DNA of 64,000 nt. It comes from Glaciecola blandensis. GTDB taxonomy: Bacteria > Pseudomonadota > Gammaproteobacteria > Enterobacterales > Alteromonadaceae. The stretch is taken from positions 496,001 through 560,000 of the forward strand of contig NZ_JAVRIE010000002.1 in the NCBI RefSeq assembly GCF_031846165.1, read 5' to 3'. Positions 7,519-15,055 of the stretch are shown in pieces. The notes beneath the pieces were generated by a model. It was given only the letters and a program-made list of their open reading frames with translations, made no database searches and had not been told where the DNA came from. Position numbers and translations under genes: made by a program. The stretch's first letter is position 1. The number at the start of each line of letters is the position of its first letter.

Positions 7519-9225
7519 TTAGTGTTGTTGACGTAACAAGTACGTATGTAGCATGTTCCAAGTGATCACCCCGATGACCTTCGGTTTACCATGCTCATAC
7601 ACGTGGGCATCATAATCCAGCTCTTGATAAATATAAACTGCGCCTTGCCGTTGTTTATGCAAAGTTTCATACACTTCGGCCATGGTTGATTGATCACTCA
7701 AACCCTCCATTTCATGAATAGTTAATGGCAAGGTATCCTCTTGTAAACTGACATCGAGTGAGACGATAAAATACTGTCGATCGAGCTCAAAGACCTTTTC
7801 CTGTAAAACAATATCATGCGGGTGGGTCTGCAAGTATTGATATAAGGCCTTCTTGGGTGCATCCACAAAGTGTTTCATTTCTGTTTGCATAATCGCCATA
7901 ACGCCAGTTTCCTGCAATACGTCACGGATAGAAGATGTGGTGTAAGGTAACTGTTGAAAGTCGAGTTGTTGTATGAAGATAGACCGGTTATTGCAGAGCT
8001 GTTTACTTGTGACATAAGCAACGACAATAACAATAATCGCAGGCAAGATAACTTGCGAGCTTGCTGAAAGTTCCATGACGGCCGACAATGCAGCCATTGG
8101 TGCGTGGAGCACTGCGGCGAGCATACCAGCTAGACCAAGCAAAGCGAAAGTGGGCGTAACAGTAGATTCAGTACCTAATAGCAGCAGCGGTTGCAGTAAA
8201 ATAACACCAGCGAGCATGCCAATTATCATAACGGCGCCAATGATCCCGCCTGGCACACCTAGGCCAATTGCTGTTGTTGCCAAAATAAACTTCAGTACAA
8301 ACAAACTGAGTAGAAAAGTGAGACTAGGTTCCGATAAAAAGAGTTTTTCGATGGCAATAAATTCAGCCCCCAAGGCTTGCGGCATGAAGTAAGCAACAGC
8401 ACCGGTAATTGTCGCAGCGAGAAGCAGCCGCATGACCATATTCACTCTACGAAAGGTCGTCATTACTAGCATCAATTGCTTGTTAAACAGCGCGGCCAAC
8501 AAGCCGGAACAAAACCCGAAAAACACTAAATAGAGGAGTAAGATCGGTTCTAGGTTTTGAAAGCTCAAAAAGGTGAGTTCATTTTCATTACCAAAAACGA
8601 GACGAGTTAAAATGGAACCGCACGCGGCTGACAGCATCACTGGCACAAATATATGAACACGATACTGACGAAGTACGACTTCCATGACGAAAATAACGGC
8701 CGCGAAAGGTGTGTTGAATGCCGCAGCGATTCCTGCTGCAATCCCACAACCAGTCAAAATACGTAAACTATTGAAAGGTAATCTAAAGTATTGACCGAGA
8801 AAGTGACTACCGGCTGCAGCAAGGTGTACTGTCGGTCCTTCTTTCCCGACGACAAATCCACCGGCTAGTGAGAAAACCCCGCCGAAAAACTGGTTAATCG
8901 TAGTTCTGATTGGCATATGACCATAGCGGGTTTTGATACGATGTATAACGAATGGAATACCCATTCTGTAATGCTTAAAACCAGTTAGTTTGGCTATCAC
9001 AAGTACACATAAAATTGCGGCCGCTGGCAGGAACGCTAAGTAAAGTGGATCAATGTTGTCATATTCGGCAACACCGCCAAGCAGTAAAAGTTGGATGTAT
9101 TCAAAACTCAGCCGAAAAACAATGATGAGACTCGCAGCGCATACCCCTGCAACGATGCCTAAAAGACAAAGCTGGATTGACGTCCTTGGATATGAGAGTT
9201 CTCGTCTCAATGCTTGCAGAAACAT
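7519..9225 (-). CDS. ClC-family anion channel/antiporter with C-terminal CBS-like domain
   Basis: Inner-membrane ClC protein of 568 residues: about 420 residues of transporter domain and a 140-residue cytosolic tail with CBS-pair character. GKEGPTVHLAAAGSH carries the gating glutamate of the GREGP motif, FNTPFAAVIFVMEVV carries the internal proton-path glutamate position, and GLGVPGGIIG corresponds to GxFxP. The first selectivity motif, normally GSGIP, reads RMGIP, so the serine that coordinates chloride is replaced by methionine. A role in anion/proton exchange is inferred; the ion cannot be assigned from sequence alone. Confidence 0.88.
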   Translation of the reverse strand: MFLQALRRELSYPRTSIQLCLLGIVAGVCAASLIIVFRLSFEYIQLLLLGGVAEYDNIDPLYLAFLPAAAILCVLVIAKLTGFKHYRMGIPFVIHRIKTRYGHMPIRTTINQFFGGVFSLAGGFVVGKEGPTVHLAAAGSHFLGQYFRLPFNSLRILTGCGIAAGIAAAFNTPFAAVIFVMEVVLRQYRVHIFVPVMLSAACGSILTRLVFGNENELTFLSFQNLEPILLLYLVFFGFCSGLLAALFNKQLMLVMTTFRRVNMVMRLLLAATITGAVAYFMPQALGAEFIAIEKLFLSEPSLTFLLSLFVLKFILATTAIGLGVPGGIIGAVMIIGMLAGVILLQPLLLLGTESTVTPTFALLGLAGMLAAVLHAPMAALSAVMELSASSQVILPAIIVIVVAYVTSKQLCNNRSIFIQQLDFQQLPYTTSSIRDVLQETGVMAIMQTEMKHFVDAPKKALYQYLQTHPHDIVLQEKVFELDRQYFIVSLDVSLQEDTLPLTIHEMEGLSDQSTMAEVYETLHKQRQGAVYIYQELDYDAHVYEHGKPKVIGVITWNMLHTYLLRQQH

Positions 9226-9350
9226 GTGATTTGAGGGTTTATACTAGTTGTAAATACGACTATCATAACGGTTAACGCCGTGTCTTGCTATCTTCCCTTA
9301 AGTTAAGACCTTGATAATTATCTAAATGACCTTTTGTTTTGGAGAAAAAT

Positions 9351-10061
9351 TTGAATTTTAAAGATCTAAAGCAAGAGCTTGGTTTTATCCGGTTTTATGG
9401 CTCAATTCTGATCGTGATCGCGCTGGCATTGTATGCTGGCTATGAATACGCTGATAAGCGCAATAACTTGCTGACGGAAGAAATCAAGGTGCTAGAAAGT
9501 AGCTTGGATAATTTGCGCTTAGAAAATCAAGATTTAAGTTCGCAGCTTAATGTGAAAAAAGTAGAGTTAGAAGTAGCAAGTATTGCAAATGAGCAGGCTC
9601 AGTTGAATAGAAAAGAGAGCTTGTTGCGCGAGAAAGAACTGAAAGAACAGATCAGTTTTTATCAAAAAGTCATGGCGCCAGAGTTAACGCAAGATGGTTT
9701 TGTTGTAGAGAGTGTCGAGGTGTTACCCACACTTAGTGATAGAAACTATGCAATCAATATCATGATGCTACAGCGTGAAAATATTAAGTCAGTCATTAAA
9801 GGCACCTTAAAAATTCAACTGCGAGGCAGTTTAAACGGCCTACCCCAGACATATGATTTAGTCACATTATTGGACGATAAAGAGAGCAAACTCAACTATT
9901 CGTTTCGTTACTTTCAGGTACTTGAGGCGAGAGTGACCCTACCCGATGGTTTTCAGGCGGAAAGCCTTGAAATTAAAACCGATGTCTATAAATACAAAAA
10001 GCGTCGAGGCTCGTATTCTACTGAGGTAGTCTGGGCAGATGCGCTAAGCGTTGAAGAATAG
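9351..10061 (+). CDS. Membrane-anchored coiled-coil protein, possibly DUF6776 family
   Basis: A 236-residue protein of unknown function. One membrane helix near the N-terminus (GSILIVIALALYAGYEYA, about residues 16-33) is followed by a coiled coil (about 36-105) and a C-terminal beta-rich domain (about 115-230), so most of the protein is predicted to lie in the periplasm. TTG at 9351 is chosen over TTG at 9339 because GGAG (9341-9344) stands 6 bases before it. It precedes erpA, but a separate promoter lies between them. Resemblance to DUF6776 proteins is from memory of architecture only. Confidence 0.65.
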   Translation: MNFKDLKQELGFIRFYGSILIVIALALYAGYEYADKRNNLLTEEIKVLESSLDNLRLENQDLSSQLNVKKVELEVASIANEQAQLNRKESLLREKELKEQISFYQKVMAPELTQDGFVVESVEVLPTLSDRNYAINIMMLQRENIKSVIKGTLKIQLRGSLNGLPQTYDLVTLLDDKESKLNYSFRYFQVLEARVTLPDGFQAESLEIKTDVYKYKKRRGSYSTEVVWADALSVEE

Positions 10062-10078
10062 ACGAATCGCCCAATTGA

Positions 10079-10103
10079 ATACTTGATTAAATTACTCAGG
10101 TAT
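10079..10103 (+). promoter_or_regulatory. IscR type-1-like operator upstream of erpA
   Basis: A 25-base imperfect palindrome with half-sites ATACTTGATT (10079-10088) and ACTCAGGTAT (10094-10103). By my count it fits the known IscR type-1 consensus at 23 of 25 positions; the two mismatches are T at 10087 and C at 10093-10095 region of the inner half-sites. It covers the predicted -35 and spacer of the erpA promoter, the arrangement expected for repression by [2Fe-2S]-IscR. Confidence 0.75.
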
Positions 10104-10111
10104 TAGATAAT
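10083..10111 (+). promoter_or_regulatory. Predicted sigma70 promoter of erpA
   Basis: TTGATT (10083-10088), a 17-base spacer and GATAAT (10106-10111) form a good sigma70-like promoter about 60 bases before the erpA start. It is overlapped by the IscR-like palindrome. Confidence 0.65.
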
Positions 10112-10171
10112 TTGCGCTAGAAAAGTGGCGTCGCAAACAAGCGATAGCCGCAAAAGATTTAGAGGAATATT

Positions 10172-10516
10172 ATGTCAGTTGAAACGGCATTGCCGATTGA
10201 GTTTTCAGAAGCAGCAGCAAAAAAAGTGCTCACCTTGATACAGGAAGAGGAAAACCCTGAATTGAAACTGCGCGTATATGTAACGGGGGGCGGTTGTTCT
10301 GGCTTTCAGTATGGTTTTACCTTCGATGAAAAGGTAAATGACGGCGATATGACGATTGAAAAAGAAAGCGTCACCTTAGTGATCGACCCAATGAGTCTGC
10401 AGTATTTAGTGGGCGGCATAGTTGATTACACCGAAGGCTTAGAAGGTTCCCGTTTTTTCGTGAATAACCCGAACGCGACCACTACCTGTGGATGCGGCGC
10501 AAGCTTTAGTATTTAA
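10172..10516 (+). CDS. erpA: Iron-sulfur cluster insertion protein ErpA
   Basis: A-type carrier that hands Fe-S clusters to apo-proteins, including the isoprenoid enzymes IspG and IspH. The 114-residue length is typical, and the three cluster-binding cysteines are present: one in YVTGGGCSGFQYGF and two in the C-terminal TTTCGCGASFSI. The ATG at 10172 follows AGAGGA at a good distance. An IscR-like operator on its promoter suggests induction when Fe-S supply is short. Confidence 0.97.
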   Translation: MSVETALPIEFSEAAAKKVLTLIQEEENPELKLRVYVTGGGCSGFQYGFTFDEKVNDGDMTIEKESVTLVIDPMSLQYLVGGIVDYTEGLEGSRFFVNNPNATTTCGCGASFSI

Positions 10517-10538
10517 TTACACAATTTTAGGTACGATT

Positions 10539-11111
10539 ATGAAACTTATCGGTTCAACGACATCTCCTTACGTACGTCGTTTGCTTATGTGGATGAAGGA
10601 TTTCCAATATGATTTTGAAAAAGTCGATATCTTCAATAGTGCAGATCGTGCCAAATTAGTTGAAAAAAATCCAAGCTTAAAAATCCCAATGCTGGAGGAT
10701 GGTGACACGATCGTCCTCGATTCAGGGGTTATCTTTCGCTATCTAAGCCAAAAAGCAAGCCTACCTTCTTTATCATGGGAGCAAGAAAACTTACTTACCC
10801 TTATTGATTCAGCAAATGACTCTTTGGTTCAGATATTTTTACTCTCGCGTTCAGACATCGACACGAGTGCTGATAAGCTCTATTTCAGACTTCAGCGCGA
10901 ACGCTTCGACGTGATATTTGGGGAATTGAACAAAGCGGCAGAGCAGGGCAAGTTTGATGAGTGGAACTATGCCTCTCTGAGTTTATTCTGTTTATTAGAT
11001 TGGGTTGAGTTTCGTGCTCGTTACGACTTCTCTAAATTACCCGCTTTGGTCGCATTCCATGCAGAGCATGCGACTCGAGAAGAAGCAAAAGCAAGCGACC
11101 CTCGTTTATAG
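10539..11111 (+). CDS. Glutathione S-transferase-like protein
   Basis: A 191-residue protein with a thioredoxin-fold N-terminal domain (MKLIGSTTSPYVRRLLMWM, then NPSLKIPMLEDGD with the cis-proline and LDSGVIFRYL with the glutathione-contacting Ser) followed by a helical GST-type C-terminal domain. It most resembles the stringent-starvation/GST-like group that uses serine rather than tyrosine near the glutathione thiol. The frame opens at 10488 inside erpA, but ATG 10539 gives the usual N-terminus. It follows erpA by 22 bases and is probably cotranscribed. Its substrate is unknown. Confidence 0.85.
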   Translation: MKLIGSTTSPYVRRLLMWMKDFQYDFEKVDIFNSADRAKLVEKNPSLKIPMLEDGDTIVLDSGVIFRYLSQKASLPSLSWEQENLLTLIDSANDSLVQIFLLSRSDIDTSADKLYFRLQRERFDVIFGELNKAAEQGKFDEWNYASLSLFCLLDWVEFRARYDFSKLPALVAFHAEHATREEAKASDPRL

Positions 11112-11138
11112 AAAAGGTGCTCTGCGCCTGAACTACCT

Positions 11139-12092
11139 TTAATAATCTGGAAAGTGAACTTCGGCTCGCAGTGCAATGCCATAGGAGGTTCGAAAGTCTT
11201 CCTCTCTAAGCCACAAGATAAAGGGTTCAAGTTCAACAAATAGCCAAGGTCTTAGTACATTCCTTTTGTATCTTAAGCTGACTAGCATTTGCTCTTTGCG
11301 ATAGCTTGGTTTATTCAGACCGTCGATCATGGCGGTGAAAAGGTAGCTTGTTTTACCGTCCCTAAGATACAGATACTTGAATTGATGACGCCAAAATAAA
11401 TCTTCAGATTTGTCGCGGTAGCGGAAAGTGTTTTCAAATTCGATTGCGTGTTTGTTATCGATATTTCGACTCAATGCACCTTCAAATTCAACACCAAATT
11501 GGTCATCTGAATAGTAGTTAACTTCTGCGAAATAGGAGAACTTACTATTTATATTTACCGAAAATTCATCTTTATACCGTGCTCTAGTATATACCTGAGA
11601 ACCGCGACCGAGACCAAGCCGGTAACTCACTTTTGAATCAGGTTTATCTTTAAATTGTAAGGCTAAGGTGGCTCTGTCATTGCTTCCTAGTTGTTCACTT
11701 CTGGCCGCTTTTACTGCTTGTTGGTTAACATCATCTTCATCATCAGAGAGTAAGAGTTCAACTCTGTCTTCAAGGGCTGGCAGTTTGACACGAATTTTAA
11801 AGCGGAAATCAAGCTGCGATAAGTCACCACTTCTGGGCTCAATACCAAATCGTAGCTTACCAGATGCTCTTGTGGGAGCTTGCGTGGTAGTGTTTTCATG
11901 TACGAACCACGAATTCACTTCCACTACGGAACTTTCGATACCGTAGTTAAAATGACAATACCAATCATCAAACCAAATCTGTCCTCCACAGTAGTTGGGG
12001 TTCGAGTCTGATGGGTTGGCCTTCTCTTGCGCGACAAGGTGAAGCGAGAGGATTATCGAAAGCAAGAAGATAGTGACGCGAATGTAAGTCAT
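11139..12092 (-). CDS. Exported protein, probable outer-membrane beta-barrel
   Basis: A 317-residue protein of unknown function. It has a signal peptide (IFLLSIILSLHLVAQEK, cleavage around residue 21), two cysteines shortly after it (NYCGG and DWYCHF), and then many alternating polar/hydrophobic strands with aromatic ends (for example RYRDKSEDLFWRHQFKYLYL), finishing in a terminal Tyr. This pattern suggests an outer-membrane beta-barrel. It is convergent with the GST-like gene and divergent from tatA. No known family was recognised. Confidence 0.7.
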   Translation of the reverse strand: MTYIRVTIFLLSIILSLHLVAQEKANPSDSNPNYCGGQIWFDDWYCHFNYGIESSVVEVNSWFVHENTTTQAPTRASGKLRFGIEPRSGDLSQLDFRFKIRVKLPALEDRVELLLSDDEDDVNQQAVKAARSEQLGSNDRATLALQFKDKPDSKVSYRLGLGRGSQVYTRARYKDEFSVNINSKFSYFAEVNYYSDDQFGVEFEGALSRNIDNKHAIEFENTFRYRDKSEDLFWRHQFKYLYLRDGKTSYLFTAMIDGLNKPSYRKEQMLVSLRYKRNVLRPWLFVELEPFILWLREEDFRTSYGIALRAEVHFPDY

Positions 12093-12461
12093 GTAGGGCT
12101 CTTATTTGTAGAGCAACTTGCGTCTGCCATAGAGATTTCCTAAACTGCCCGTTTTAGTCCAGCCAAGCTGTCATTTTACATCGAAACAAACTTGCCGATC
12201 ACAACTTAGGTACATTCCTTTGTACATACGTTTACAAGTGCTTTCAGTCCTTTTTTGAATCACTTCTGTATTGAACAAGAGCGCTTCTATTATCCTAAGT
12301 TTTGCCTAGGTATAAAAACTAGTTCGTGAAAGCCAGTGATCTTTATCAAAACCAACGTATAATGCAATAATCAAACTTGTTTTGTTATTGATACAACTGG
12401 CTTTTTTAAAGCTCCTTTACGGTAGCAAAAAAAACAAATATTTAACAATGGAGATTTACAA
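12093..12461. promoter_or_regulatory. Intergenic region upstream of tatABC
   Basis: This 369-base gap contains no convincing gene. TATAAT at 12358-12363 with a weak -35 (AGTGAT, 12335-12340, 17-base spacer) is a likely tat promoter. Near the predicted start site lies an imperfect inverted repeat (CAATAATCAAAC 12365-12376 and GTTTTGTTATTG 12379-12390, 10 of 12 paired), followed by a leader of about 90 bases and a GGAG site before tatA. Confidence 0.5.
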
Positions 12462-12713
12462 ATGGGTTTTAATATCTGGAATGTACTCATCGTACTATTG
12501 ATAGTTATCCTATTGTTCGGAACAAAGAAACTACGTAATGTTGGCGGCGATTTAGGATCTGCGTTGAAGGGCTTTAAAAAAGCATTGAGCGATGATGAGG
12601 CCGCTGAAAAAGACAAAAAAGAGGGTGATGCTGACTTTGAAACCGTAGAAGATAAATCTGATTCAGATAAGCGCGTAGAGCCTTCAGAAACAAAAAGCAC
12701 AACAAAAGAGTAG
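12462..12713 (+). CDS. tatA: Sec-independent translocase subunit TatA
   Basis: Pore-forming subunit of the twin-arginine translocase, which exports folded proteins. The 83-residue product has one N-terminal membrane helix (NVLIVLLIVILLFGTKKL), the FGTKKLRNVGGDLGSALKGFKKA hinge and amphipathic helix, and a charged acidic tail. It heads a run tatA-tatB-tatC with 3 bases to tatB. Confidence 0.96.
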   Translation: MGFNIWNVLIVLLIVILLFGTKKLRNVGGDLGSALKGFKKALSDDEAAEKDKKEGDADFETVEDKSDSDKRVEPSETKSTTKE

Positions 12714-12716
12714 GCC

Positions 12717-13037
12717 ATGTTCGACATCAGCTTTTGGGAATTGTGCATTATCGGCGTGGTAGCCTTGGTGATATTAGGGCCAGAGCGCTTACCTGGCGCG
12801 ATACGCTCTACGGTGAAAACAATACGCAGCATGAAAAGCATGGCTTCTGGTTTCAAAACGGAAGTCGAGGAGCAGTTGCGTGTTCATGAACTACATGAGA
12901 ATTTGAAAAAAGCTGAAAAGATGGGCATTGATAATGTCAGCCCTGAAGTGAAACAAAGCGTTGAAGAGTTAAAGCAAGCAGCCTTATCGGTGCAAGAACC
13001 TTACAAGAAAAAGAAAACAGATGACCCAGCCGAGTAG
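12717..13037 (+). CDS. tatB: Sec-independent translocase subunit TatB
   Basis: Substrate-receptor partner of TatC. The 106-residue product begins MFDISFWELCIIGVVALVIL and continues GPERLPGAIRSTVKTI, with the typical Glu in the membrane helix and the GPERLP motif. The long amphipathic C-terminal helix is somewhat short compared with enteric TatB (about 170). Its stop overlaps the tatC start by 17 bases, suggesting translational coupling. Confidence 0.95.
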   Translation: MFDISFWELCIIGVVALVILGPERLPGAIRSTVKTIRSMKSMASGFKTEVEEQLRVHELHENLKKAEKMGIDNVSPEVKQSVEELKQAALSVQEPYKKKKTDDPAE

Positions 13038-13776
13038 TCTCATTTCGCATCTCATTGAGTTGAGAAGCCGAGTTTTAAAAGCCTTAATGTCGGTACTAGT
13101 GATATTCATGGGCTTGGCCTATTGGGCGCAAGACCTCTATACAATTCTAGCTGCACCCTTAGTCGCTACGATTCCTGATGGTGCATCAATGATTGCGACG
13201 AGTGTTGCTTCACCGTTTTTTGCCCCTTTCAAGTTAACTATGGTGTTGTCGTTCTTTATCGCCATCCCCTACATCCTTTATCAAATATGGGGTTTTGTTG
13301 CGCCGGGCCTATATCGCAATGAGAAAAAGCTGGTTGCGCCTTTGTTGTTTTCAAGCACCTTACTATTCTACAGTGGAATGGCCTTTGCCTATTTTGTCGT
13401 CTTTCCGCTCGCGTTCGCATTTTTTAATGCAGTAGCACCAGAAGATGTGCTTATTTCTCCAGACATATCTGAATATTTAAGTTTTGTATTAAAGATTTTC
13501 TTCGCCTTTGGTGTGGCTTTTGAAATCCCTGTCGCCATCATATTGATGTGTTGGACCGGTATGACGACACCTGACAATCTCAGAAAGAAAAGAGCCCATG
13601 TGATTGTGGCAGCATTTGTTGTTGGCATGTTACTAACGCCTCCAGATGTCATTTCACAAGTACTCTTAGCCATTCCGATGTGGTTTTTGTTTGAAGTAGG
13701 CGTGGTTGTCGGAAGTTGGTATACTCGCCACAAAGCACCGGATGCAGAAGACGAAATGGAAGACAAACAATCATGA
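13021..13776 (+). CDS. tatC: Sec-independent translocase subunit TatC
   Basis: Six-helix inner-membrane subunit that binds the twin-arginine signal peptide. The product has 251 residues with the conserved N-terminal SLISHLIELRSRVLKAL, the first periplasmic loop, FVAPGLYRNEKK in the cytoplasmic loop, and LTPPDVISQVLLAIPMWFLFE near the last helices. It overlaps tatB by 17 bases and the next gene by 4 (ATGA). Confidence 0.97.
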   Translation: MTQPSSLISHLIELRSRVLKALMSVLVIFMGLAYWAQDLYTILAAPLVATIPDGASMIATSVASPFFAPFKLTMVLSFFIAIPYILYQIWGFVAPGLYRNEKKLVAPLLFSSTLLFYSGMAFAYFVVFPLAFAFFNAVAPEDVLISPDISEYLSFVLKIFFAFGVAFEIPVAIILMCWTGMTTPDNLRKKRAHVIVAAFVVGMLLTPPDVISQVLLAIPMWFLFEVGVVVGSWYTRHKAPDAEDEMEDKQS

Positions 13777-14264
13777 AAAACCCCTACCTCCTTTTAGCCA
13801 TACTTAGTCTCACTTCTGGTTTCACAACCTTCGCTTACGCTGATGACAGTCAGGCTGCTTATGTCAATGCCATGGCAGCTTCTCAATGCACCAAAATATC
13901 GGACGATAAAAAACGACTATCTTGTTTTGATAAGGCCTTCGCAAAAGCCGACAAAAACAATGGCGAACATGTGCCCTCACCCCTCGAAAAGTCGGCAGTG
14001 GATGAGTTTGGAGCAAGGCATTTAAAAGAACAAAATGAAGACAAAGTCGATGAAATACGTCTAATAGTTGAGAAAGTTGAGCTTAACGCACGAAAACGGC
14101 AGATCTTTTATTTTACTAATGGGCAGGTTTGGGAAAATAAAAAATCAACCAAACTCAGAATTAAAGCTGGGGATACTGCGGTTGTTACTGAGGGTTCTTT
14201 TAGTGCCTACTACCTGGCTAAAGAAAACTTCAGAGGTCGGGTTAGAGTTAAGAGAATAAAGTAA
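13773..14264 (+). CDS. Exported protein with paired-cysteine motif (TagO/VasI-like N-terminus)
   Basis: A 163-residue protein of unknown function. A signal peptide (YLLLAILSLTSGFTTFAYA) precedes the motif SQCTKISDDKKRLSCFDKAF, a two-cysteine helix pair also seen in TagO/VasI-type and related periplasmic proteins. The rest is a small beta-rich domain (IRLIVEKVELNARKRQIFYFTNGQVW). ATG 13773 overlaps the tatC stop by 4 bases and its own stop overlaps the tatD start by 1, so it is built into the tat operon. No type VI secretion genes are near, so a role in secretion should not be assumed. Confidence 0.75.
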   Translation: MKNPYLLLAILSLTSGFTTFAYADDSQAAYVNAMAASQCTKISDDKKRLSCFDKAFAKADKNNGEHVPSPLEKSAVDEFGARHLKEQNEDKVDEIRLIVEKVELNARKRQIFYFTNGQVWENKKSTKLRIKAGDTAVVTEGSFSAYYLAKENFRGRVRVKRIK

Positions 14265-15049
14265 TGGAATGGTTCGATATCGGTGTCAATTTACTAGACA
14301 AACGATTTGAACCAATCGAAGTGCTGCAACGCGCTGCAGACAAAGCAGTGAATAAAGTCTGCGTTATCAGTAGTGATCTTAAAGAGTCTAGCAAAGCACA
14401 AAGCTTTGTTGAAAATACGGTTAGCCCTTGTTCAGTGTATTACACGGCAGGCGTTCATCCCCACCAAGCCGACCATGCCAGCGAGCAAGATTTACTCAAA
14501 CTCAAACAATTCTGCGCCGATAAATCTATGGTGGCGATTGGCGAGTGCGGATTGGATTTTAATCGTAACTTTTCGACCCCAGAAAACCAATTAGCCGTTT
14601 TTGAAGCGCAATTGAAAATTGCTGCTGAAAACCATCAAACTGTTTATTTGCATGAACGTGATGCGTTTGAACCTCAAATCGCCTTGTTGAAACGTTACTT
14701 GCCTGATATACCCAGTGCTATTGTGCACTGCTTTACAGGTACGCGAGCACAACTCGACGCCTATCTTGAGTTGGGTTGTTATATCGGCATAACAGGCTGG
14801 GTTTGCGATGATAAACGTGGCGCAGACTTGCAGGACGCTGTTAAAGCAATTCCGCTACAGCGCTTATTATTGGAGACTGATGCACCGTATTTATTTCCAA
14901 AAAATGTCCGTCCAAGAATGAAAAATAATGAGCCATGTTGCCTTCCTCATGTTGGTGAAAAAGTGGCAGAGTTGACCCAGAAATCGCTTGAAACTATTGC
15001 AAGACAGAGCTATCAAAACGCCTTAAGCGCTTTTCGAATAAAGTGCTAA
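14264..15049 (+). CDS. tatD: TatD-family metal-dependent hydrolase/DNase
   Basis: TIM-barrel metallo-hydrolase of 261 residues; E. coli TatD is a 3'-5' exonuclease and is not needed for Tat export. Motifs include IGECGLDFNRNF (metal-binding Glu), VYLHERDAFE (His), IVHCFTGT (His) and LLLETDAPYLFP (Asp). The N-terminal metal pair is altered: IGVNLLDKRF has an Asn where the usual HxH motif stands, as in E. coli-type TatD (DIGVNL). It is translationally coupled to the preceding gene. Confidence 0.93.
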   Translation: MEWFDIGVNLLDKRFEPIEVLQRAADKAVNKVCVISSDLKESSKAQSFVENTVSPCSVYYTAGVHPHQADHASEQDLLKLKQFCADKSMVAIGECGLDFNRNFSTPENQLAVFEAQLKIAAENHQTVYLHERDAFEPQIALLKRYLPDIPSAIVHCFTGTRAQLDAYLELGCYIGITGWVCDDKRGADLQDAVKAIPLQRLLLETDAPYLFPKNVRPRMKNNEPCCLPHVGEKVAELTQKSLETIARQSYQNALSAFRIKC

Positions 15050-15055
15050 TCGATT

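Noticed and set aside
12371..12856. 161-codon open frame on the minus strand
   Set aside because: It lies opposite tatA and tatB, which have clear domain matches and ribosome sites; its Ser/Lys-rich translation looks like a shadow.
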